Source: CAUZSN01 sp963582345 (GTDB taxonomy: Bacteria > Planctomycetota > Planctomycetia > Planctomycetales > Planctomycetaceae). From it: a DNA stretch of 7,072 nt. Numbering within the stretch: the first letter of the stretch is position 1; each line of letters starts with the position of its first letter. Position numbers and translations under genes: made by a program. The stretch covers positions 1 to 7,072 of the forward strand of contig CAUZSN010000131.1 in the NCBI GenBank assembly GCA_963582345.1, given 5' to 3'. Of the stretch, positions 1 to 5,316 are shown piece by piece. The notes under the pieces were generated by a model. It saw nothing but the letters and a program-made list of their open reading frames with translations, had not been told where the DNA came from and did no database searches.

Positions 1-577
1 CGCCGACCAAATCTTGCGCAAGCTCGGATACCGCCTGTTGATAATCCAGATAAATGCGAACATTCACTCCTTCTGCAATCAGCCGGCTGGAAACACGTAC
101 GTACTGCTTCGCATCGTCCAAGTTGCCGTCTGTTACGTGCAGATCAAAGTCGCGGACCACTTGTCGAGCACTTGATTTTTCACTCTGACTGCTCACTGCG
201 ATCCGATCCGCGAAGTCACCCCGTTCGTTCCGCGGCGCAACCGACAGCAGTCGACTATACGTGCGTCGTGGCCGGAAGTCGTCAAGCCAACGTGCCGATA
301 GAGGTTTGAGTTCTGCAATCGTGTCCGCTTTCAGATTGATACAGTACGATTGTCCGGCATCGCCAAGACTGCTAACAATCAGGACGTAACTCGTGCCATT
401 CTGAAAGGTCAGATCAAATTCGCAATGATCTGATTCCACATTCAAAGCGTAGAATTGGCTCGGCTTCAGTTCGGTCACTGAATCAACGACTGGTAAGCGC
501 AGATGAAGCAGCGGGGCAAAAGCGAATCCCGTCAATATGGCGCCTAACAGAGTAATTGCCAGCCGTTTATGTTGCAT
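1..577 (-). CDS. Exported protein, N-terminal part (possible secreted metallopeptidase), truncated by window edge
   Basis: The minus-strand frame is open from an ATG at 577 to the left edge without a stop, giving 192 codons. The first ~21 residues look like a signal peptide: a basic start (QHKR), a hydrophobic core (LAITLLGAILTGFAFA) and a possible cut after AFA, although the proline that follows is unfavourable at +1. The start is supported by GAGG (588-591), ten bases upstream. Residues 35-95 look like beta-sandwich sequence with two cysteines (C52, C79). Residues ~144-192 (DFDLHVTDG, then VSSRLIAEGVNVRIYLD) resemble, from memory, the region just before the catalytic domain of secreted zinc peptidases of the M30/hyicolysin-like type. 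That domain, with its HExxH motif, would lie outside the window, so peptidase function is inference. It is transcribed away from the VWA gene, so the two do not share an operon. Confidence 0.8.
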   Translation of the reverse strand, partial: MQHKRLAITLLGAILTGFAFAPLLHLRLPVVDSVTELKPSQFYALNVESDHCEFDLTFQNGTSYVLIVSSLGDAGQSYCINLKADTIAELKPLSARWLDDFRPRRTYSRLLSVAPRNERGDFADRIAVSSQSEKSSARQVVRDFDLHVTDGNLDDAKQYVRVSSRLIAEGVNVRIYLDYQQAVSELAQDLVG

Positions 578-587
578 CTTTTGCCCG

Positions 588-591
588 CCTC
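588..591 (-). promoter_or_regulatory. Ribosome binding site of the leftward exported-protein gene
   Basis: On the minus strand the sequence reads GAGG, followed by ten bases and then ATG at 577. This supports that start, which also places a signal peptide directly at the N-terminus. Confidence 0.45.
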
Positions 592-735
592 GGACCTAAG
601 AAAATCACCGAACGCTGGCATCAAGCAATACTTATTCATCGGATCGGTAGGTCCGTTGAATTGAGTAAAGGCGGCAACACTGATATGACTTCTGTAATCC
701 CCTGTAGGTTACCTGTTTGCACTCTGTTAACTGTT

Positions 736-751
736 TTGCCAATTGTGGCAA
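736..751. repeat. Inverted repeat, possible operator
   Basis: TTGCCA and TGGCAA form a perfect 6-base inverted repeat around ATTG. It lies mid-way in the divergent intergenic region, about 160 bases upstream of the leftward start and about 290 upstream of the rightward start. It has no T tract, so it does not look like a terminator. A regulator binding site is possible, but a repeat this short could be chance. Confidence 0.3.
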
Positions 752-894
752 TCCATCGACTCAACCGGCTCCTTAGGACTGCGTCGGCAGGTGCGTTTGA
801 TTCGTAAATTCCATACAATCGGAATACTGAAAGACTGCAGATCCGGCATTGCGGGCGACCACTCGGCAACTGTCGATAATTCCAAGAAATTGCT

Positions 895-910
895 AATTCT
901 TAGAAGAATT
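895..910. repeat. Inverted repeat, possible operator upstream of the VWA gene
   Basis: AATTCTT and AAGAATT are perfect 7-base arms separated by AG, about 130 bases before the VWA start. The compact two-fold symmetry is what a dimeric regulator would bind. The neighbourhood is AT-rich with further AGAA/TTCT strings, so chance is a real alternative. Confidence 0.35.
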
Positions 911-1029
911 TTCTACAAAGTGATCCGAGAGTGAATATAGAATAGCTCAATGTACGAATGAGCCGTGCCAACTGTACATAAGTTTGGCAGCGCACGCGTT
1001 TTACAAACTAACTTTCCCGTTTAAGAACC

Positions 1030-1035
1030 GGGGAG
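1030..1035 (+). promoter_or_regulatory. Ribosome binding site that decides the VWA gene start
   Basis: GGGGAG lies eight bases upstream of the ATG at 1044. The frame is also open upstream to a TTG at 984, but that start would bury the signal peptide behind 20 extra residues. The Shine-Dalgarno match together with the signal peptide fixes the start at 1044. Confidence 0.75.
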
Positions 1036-1043
1036 TCCTTAAA

Positions 1044-3662
1044 ATGTTCAAATCGAGAAATAGCTACCGCCTCTTTTTACTGGTTTTGGCTGCCAGTGTT
1101 TGCGCAAGCAATTTGCTTTTTGCCGGTGACAAGATATCCAGAAAGAAACTGCCAGCGAGTATATCTCGCTATGTTTCCCCCGATGGCGAGACCTATTTCG
1201 CGATAATTCTGAATTGCAAGATGGACGCCGGGACTCGAATACCGCGCGACCATGTCGTGCTGGTCGACACTTCAGCCAGTCAGGTAGGTGAACATCGCGA
1301 TCAGGCCTTTGCGGTTGTGAAATCGTTTCTTGCTAGGCTGCCAGTAGAAGATCGCGTTTGCCTGTATGCCGTTGACAGCGAAATCAAACGAATGACAAAT
1401 GGTTTTGTAGCTCCCACAGATCGTTCCGTTCGCGATTCAATCACAGTTTTAGAGCAACGTGTGCCATTGGGTGCTACAAATCTACAAGCGGCCATAACTT
1501 CGGCGATGAATCAATTCGACGCCAAACGACCCGGCTCAATTCTGTATGTTGGCGATGGAATGAGTACTGCCCATTTATTTGAGTCGTCTCATTTGCAGGC
1601 GTTGCTCACCCAACTACGGAACCGACGGATTCCCGTACACAGCTATGCGGTCGGTCCGCGAACGGACCTACCGCTGTTGGGACTGTTTGGACAGTACACT
1701 GGTGGCGTGGTGTTTTTTGACCGTGGCGACGAGTCGCGAATGAAGCGACAAAGTAACGATAGCGACCCATCGATGATCGGAAAAAAACTCGCAGCCGCCA
1801 CTGCTGTTCCTGTTTTTTATCCGGAAAAAATCCAGGTACAACCTGTATCACTGTCGCTGTTGCCTAAGATACCTCTCCCCGTTCGCTCTGATCGAGAAAC
1901 GATCTATCTAGGTAAAGGGAGCCTTGACAAGGATTTGTTAGTCGATGTATCCGGCAATTGGAAAGGGACTGATCAGTCGCTCCAATGGTCAGTTCAAGCC
2001 GAGAACGACTCAGTGGGCTTGCGGTCGAATAGCCCATTTTTAGCGGCTCTGTGGAAGCGTGCTGAAAGTAGTAACGGCTTCAGTGTGCCTTTGGCTGGCG
2101 TTCACTTGTTGCATGCAGCCCGTCACTCATTTGATCGCCGTATCGATCAATTGACGGACTTGGGCGAGCAGGCAATCGCCATTCGTAACTTGAAAAAAGC
2201 GGAACAGATCGGTCTGACGATCAAACAGATCGATCCCCACAATGTGCAGGCAAGGACGATTCTGAGCGCAGCGAACCGTCTTCAAGTGCGAACTGTCAGT
2301 CAGACCTCGCCCGAGCCGTCCAATAAGCCAGACGTCTCGCAGGAACTCGAACATCGTGTCGGAATGCCGAAAACAAGTCAAAATCTAATACAACAAGAAA
2401 AACATCGACGGCAGATCCGCGCTCAAAGGTTACAACTGCAGGTATCCCAAACAATCCAGGACGCGCGCGCAATAGCCGACGAAGATCCGGATGCATCGCT
2501 GGCAGAGCTGAAGCGTGCCTATGGCGCGGTCCGAGCGGTTACTGACATCGACCCCCAAATCCGCCAGCAACTAGCCACGCGTCTGAAAAACGTGATTGCG
2601 GATGTTCGTGCCCGCAAGGAAGTGCACTTGGCCCATCGCATTCGAAGACAAGAGCGTCTGGCAGTGCTGCAGCAAGAACAACGTTTGATCGAACAAATGC
2701 AGTTGGATGATGAGAATCTCGAGCGATTGATTGACCAAGTCCGTTCATTGATCGATGAAGGTGTCCGCGGCAACAATGCAGCGTACAAAGAAGCAAAAGA
2801 AGTCGCTGCCGCAGCTGTCGATCTGAACCCGGGCGTCGGAGTGACGACGGCAGCACGCGTGACGGCCGAAGCGGCCGACCAATTGGCCATGGCCTTCCGC
2901 TGGCGGAATCTGCGTGCTGATCGATTTCTGGAGACGTTAGAACAGGTCGAAAAATCGCACGTCCCCTTCCCAGACGAACCCCCTATTCGTTGGCCAGCCG
3001 CAGAAGTCTGGAAAGCGTTAACGGAGCGACGCAAGCAGTGGGCTTCCGTTGACTTGCGCCGATCCAGTCCAGCAGAAACGCGAATCACCGCGGCTCTGGA
3101 TGACCAGACTGAAGTGGAATTCATCGACACGCCACTCGTCGATGCAATGCAATTCCTCCAGGATCAGCACAACATCACGATTATTGTGGATGAAGTCGCG
3201 CTGGAAGAAGAAGGCCTCGCCACCGACGAGCCGATCAACCGTGTCCTTTCCGGAATTACCTTGCGCAGCGCTCTGAAAATCATTTTGGAGCCACTAGCTC
3301 TAACTTATGCCATCGAAGACGAGGTTATGAAAATTACGACTGAACTCGCAGCCGAAGAGATTCTCTCAACGCGCGTCTACCCAGTCGGTGATCTTGTCAT
3401 CCCAGTCCAGAGCGGCGGAATGGGCGGAGGCATGGGCGGAGGAATGGGCGGAGGAATGGGCGGAGGAATGGGCGGAAGAGGAATGATGGGCGGCGGCGGA
3501 ATGGGCGGCGGCGGAATGGGCGGCATGGGAATGGGCGGTGGCGGAATGGGAGGAGGAGGCGGATTTTTCAGCGTCCCACCGGAAATGCCTTCCAAGAAGT
3601 CATTTCGGTTCGATAATAAGAGCGTAAAATCTCTTAAAAAAAAATTAAGCGGGACTCAGTAG
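1044..3662 (+). CDS. Exported VWA protein with coiled coil, secretin-N0-like domain and Gly/Met tract (probable N-terminal part of a split gene)
   Basis: This frame encodes 872 residues. Residues 1-27 form a signal peptide (basic n-region, core around LFLLVLAASVCASNLLFA). A VWA domain follows at ~66-226 with a complete MIDAS metal site: DTSAS (D75, S77, S79), T145 in GATN and D171 in GDGMST. It should bind a divalent cation and partner proteins. Residues ~230-330 look like beta structure. Residues ~360-415 are a TPR-like helical hairpin and ~445-600 a charged helical or coiled-coil region. Residues ~686-785 (TEVEFIDTPLVDAMQFL to RVYPVGDLVIPVQ) resemble the secretin N0/STN-type fold common in planctomycete proteins. 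No secretin barrel follows. Instead there is a 50-residue Gly/Met tract (791-840) and a Lys-rich tail. The frame stops soon after nine A (3636-3644), and the next gene continues in the -1 frame. I think both are parts of one ~1,351-residue protein. The exact role is unknown. Confidence 0.9.
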   Translation: MFKSRNSYRLFLLVLAASVCASNLLFAGDKISRKKLPASISRYVSPDGETYFAIILNCKMDAGTRIPRDHVVLVDTSASQVGEHRDQAFAVVKSFLARLPVEDRVCLYAVDSEIKRMTNGFVAPTDRSVRDSITVLEQRVPLGATNLQAAITSAMNQFDAKRPGSILYVGDGMSTAHLFESSHLQALLTQLRNRRIPVHSYAVGPRTDLPLLGLFGQYTGGVVFFDRGDESRMKRQSNDSDPSMIGKKLAAATAVPVFYPEKIQVQPVSLSLLPKIPLPVRSDRETIYLGKGSLDKDLLVDVSGNWKGTDQSLQWSVQAENDSVGLRSNSPFLAALWKRAESSNGFSVPLAGVHLLHAARHSFDRRIDQLTDLGEQAIAIRNLKKAEQIGLTIKQIDPHNVQARTILSAANRLQVRTVSQTSPEPSNKPDVSQELEHRVGMPKTSQNLIQQEKHRRQIRAQRLQLQVSQTIQDARAIADEDPDASLAELKRAYGAVRAVTDIDPQIRQQLATRLKNVIADVRARKEVHLAHRIRRQERLAVLQQEQRLIEQMQLDDENLERLIDQVRSLIDEGVRGNNAAYKEAKEVAAAAVDLNPGVGVTTAARVTAEAADQLAMAFRWRNLRADRFLETLEQVEKSHVPFPDEPPIRWPAAEVWKALTERRKQWASVDLRRSSPAETRITAALDDQTEVEFIDTPLVDAMQFLQDQHNITIIVDEVALEEEGLATDEPINRVLSGITLRSALKIILEPLALTYAIEDEVMKITTELAAEEILSTRVYPVGDLVIPVQSGGMGGGMGGGMGGGMGGGMGGRGMMGGGGMGGGGMGGMGMGGGGMGGGGGFFSVPPEMPSKKSFRFDNKSVKSLKKKLSGTQ
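3414..3563 (+). repeat. In-frame Gly/Met-coding tandem repeat
   Basis: This tract encodes 50 residues: 37 Gly, 12 Met and one Arg. Its left part is a near-perfect 12-base tandem repeat (GGCGGAGGAATG, four copies with one variant). Its right part degenerates into 9- and 15-base variants. The whole tract keeps the reading frame. It probably forms a flexible linker between the N0-like domain and what follows. The purine-rich coding strand and repetitive units make it prone to length change by slippage. Similar Gly/Met linkers are, as I recall, common in this planctomycete family. Confidence 0.85.
3636..3644 (+). other. A9 homopolymer: probable frameshift or slippage site joining the two plus-strand frames
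   Basis: The codons here read CTT AAA AAA AAA TTA, so A_AAA_AAA (3638-3644) is a slippery heptamer in the correct zero frame. The upstream frame stops at TAG 3660-3662. The -1 frame has its last stop at TAA 3635-3637 and is then open to 5098. A -1 slip, or one extra A in the DNA or mRNA, would continue as KKKIKRDSVAPKAG and fuse the two coding parts. Nothing in the sequence alone separates programmed slippage from a mutation or an assembly error. Confidence 0.65.
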
Positions 3663-3700
3663 CGCCCAAAGCCGGTCAAGCAACAAAAAAGCAAACCAAA

Positions 3701-3734
3701 GGGAGTCAGCCAAAGTTGTCTGGCTCCCCTTTTT
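3701..3734 (+). terminator. Terminator-like hairpin with T5 tail overlapping the downstream start
   Basis: GGGAGTCAG (3701-3709) pairs with CTGGCTCCC (3720-3728): nine pairs with one G-U wobble and a 10-base loop. One C and then five T (3730-3734) follow, and A-rich sequence precedes the stem. It begins 39 bases after the stop of the VWA frame, as expected for an intrinsic terminator. However, it also lies inside the continuous -1 frame, and the TTG at 3716 falls in its loop with the only candidate Shine-Dalgarno (GGGAG) locked in the stem. It may therefore be a true terminator, an attenuator, or a coincidence within coding sequence. Confidence 0.5.
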
Positions 3735-5098
3735 CTGCGCGCGAATCGCGGTCACTCCGTAAACTACCCACCGTTAAGCTCCCGGATTTAAACACCAGAA
3801 AACCCAGTGAATTCTGGCATGCTTACTTCAAGAAGCAAAAATTAAATTCGTGGCAGATTAGTAACGTGGTGGACCAGTTACACAAGGCTGGTAAACACGA
3901 GCACGTTGTGGCGGCGATCGAGGCAGCTTTGCTGAATGGGCAGTCTCAGCCCTGGATGTATGATGTACTAGCATTGTCCATGCAAATCACAGGGCGATCA
4001 AAGGAAGACATCGAGCGTGTTCTGCTGTCTCGCGTGGATTTCACAGCGGCCGACGTTCCGAACATGATTTATTCGGCTGCGTACTTGACGCGATTCGGTC
4101 GCTACAAACAGGCCCTCCATCTCTACCAGCAGGCATCGAAACTGGAACCGACTCGCCCTGAACCATATGTGCTTGGTCTGAAGCTGGCTCGACGCGAGAA
4201 CGACTTCGACGCCATTGGGTGGGCCGCTAGTGGCATTCTCACTCATGCGTGGGCGTGCGACCATAAACAATTGCACCGATTAGCCGAAGACGCTGCCCTG
4301 GAAGCCGAGAAAAAACTGTTGAAGCAGGAGTTGGTTGAACAGGCAGATGTGTTGAAACAAGTGATGGCCGAGGCGCGAAAACGGGATTTGTTCTTGAAAT
4401 TGACATGGGTCGGCGATGGAGACCTCGACCTGGTCGTCGAAGAACCGCTCGGCACGATCTGCTCGTTTCAGAATCCGCAATCACGCGGCGGCGGTGTGCT
4501 GATCCGCGACGGCTATGGTCCTGATCCGAAAAACTGTTGCGAGGAATACATTTGCGCTTTCGGAGTTCCAGGAACCTATCGAGCCAAGATCAGGCACGTT
4601 GCGGGAAATATTGTTGGCAAGCGAGCCCGACTGAAGATTATCCGTTATCAGGGGACCAAGGACGAACTAGTTCATTCAAACACAATCACCCTTAGCAAAA
4701 AAGACAGCGTCGTCCGGATTTTTCTGAACAAAGGTCGGCGAAAGAAATTGACTGAATCCCCGAAGCAAAAAATATCGCCGAACGCGCGTCGAACGATGCG
4801 CAGCAACCAACTGCAGATGTTGGGGCAAATAGATGCGGGTTCTCGCAAAGCCGCACGCGATTTTTTTTCGTCCCGAAGTCAAAACCTGACACAGTCTACT
4901 GGCAAAGGATTCCAACCGATCGTGACGACACTGTCAGAAAACATGACACTTTCAGTCTTGGCCATTATTTCAGCCGATCGCCGGTACGTTCGGATCAGCG
5001 CTTTCCCAAAGTTCACCAATATCACCGACGTCTTCACCTTCAACCCTGTTATCTTCGGAAACGGCCGTGGGGTTAGTGCGACCGCAGGTACACCGTGA
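3716..5098 (+). CDS. Helical-repeat plus DUF2135-like protein (probable C-terminal part of the VWA protein)
   Basis: The first canonical start is TTG 3716 (460 residues), but the frame is open from 3638, and the next alternative is GTG at 3866. The TTG sits in a hairpin loop, and there is no signal peptide although the domains look extracytoplasmic, so independent initiation is doubtful. Residues ~45-180 are TPR-like helical repeats (YLTRFGRYKQALHLYQQASKLEP is typical), and ~185-222 is a charged helix. Residues ~224-340 resemble a DUF2135/YfaP-type beta domain: LTWVGDGDLDLVVEEP, SRGGGVLIRDGYGP and GTYRAKIRH. Four cysteines lie in it (C249, C274, C275, C280). A Lys/Arg-rich stretch (~340-365) precedes a conserved end around ISADRRYVRISAFP and VFTFN. 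From recalled planctomycete proteins, this block normally follows the VWA, N0-like and Gly/Met segments in one chain. I am confident the frame codes and unsure of its start. Confidence 0.8.
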   Translation: MSGSPFSARESRSLRKLPTVKLPDLNTRKPSEFWHAYFKKQKLNSWQISNVVDQLHKAGKHEHVVAAIEAALLNGQSQPWMYDVLALSMQITGRSKEDIERVLLSRVDFTAADVPNMIYSAAYLTRFGRYKQALHLYQQASKLEPTRPEPYVLGLKLARRENDFDAIGWAASGILTHAWACDHKQLHRLAEDAALEAEKKLLKQELVEQADVLKQVMAEARKRDLFLKLTWVGDGDLDLVVEEPLGTICSFQNPQSRGGGVLIRDGYGPDPKNCCEEYICAFGVPGTYRAKIRHVAGNIVGKRARLKIIRYQGTKDELVHSNTITLSKKDSVVRIFLNKGRRKKLTESPKQKISPNARRTMRSNQLQMLGQIDAGSRKAARDFFSSRSQNLTQSTGKGFQPIVTTLSENMTLSVLAIISADRRYVRISAFPKFTNITDVFTFNPVIFGNGRGVSATAGTP

Positions 5099-5316
5099 AC
5101 CTGTAATGTACATTCTTAGGCCTCTCGACCACGTTGTTCTACATAAGTGTCGATTCTCTGTATTCCATGTTTTAGCTTGATTCTGAAAACGCCTAACTGA
5201 ATCCCTTCGCGATTCGTTGACCAACGCTGGCACCACTCTGCGTATAACAATAAGAGCTATGCGCTGCATTCAGGTAATCGCAGATTCACAACGGCATTAC
5301 AGATCAACTGGCGGCT
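5099..5316. other. Convergent intergenic spacer
   Basis: These 218 bases separate the plus-strand stop (5098) from the minus-strand stop (5317). I see a 10-base palindrome AATGTACATT (5105-5114) and weak stems of 5-6 pairs, such as GCGTAT/ATGCGC (5240-5245 with 5259-5264). None is followed by a T tract on either strand, so I cannot support an intrinsic terminator here. Confidence 0.5.

Larger units (their letters stand above)
578..1043. other. Divergent intergenic region, no convincing gene
   Basis: These 466 bases separate two divergently read genes and should hold both promoters. The short open frames here start at TTG or overlap the flanking gene and show no recognisable protein features. 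I see two perfect inverted repeats (736-751 and 895-910) and a GTTAAC palindrome (726-731). An AT-rich TATAGAAT (936-943) upstream of the VWA gene could be a -10 element, but no good -35 sits at the right distance. No tRNA or other structured RNA was recognised. Confidence 0.6.

Noticed and set aside
743..934. 63-codon plus-strand open frame in the divergent intergenic region
   Set aside because: TTG start, no ribosome binding site seen, no recognisable features, and it spans both inverted repeats.
984..1043. TTG at 984 as an upstream start for the VWA gene
   Set aside because: It adds 20 residues before a clear signal peptide and has no good Shine-Dalgarno, whereas ATG 1044 has GGGGAG at ideal spacing.
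1063..1106. Lipoprotein signal in the VWA leader (cysteine at residue 20)
   Set aside because: The residue before the cysteine is valine (ASVC), which does not fit the lipobox; a standard signal peptidase I site is more likely.
2519..3130. 203-codon open frame on the minus strand inside the VWA gene
   Set aside because: It is Ser/Arg/Cys-rich with no recognisable domain and lies fully antisense to a well-supported coding region; a typical shadow frame.
3377..3595. Proline-rich minus-strand open frame (PPIPPP repeats)
   Set aside because: It is simply the antisense reading of the Gly/Met repeat tract.
4861..4868. T8 homopolymer as a second frameshift
   Set aside because: The frame on both sides is consistent (FFSSRSQ onward to the conserved ISADRRYVRI tail), so no shift is needed.
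5105..5264. Intrinsic terminator between the convergent genes
   Set aside because: Only short or wobble-containing stems are present and none is followed by a T tract on either strand.
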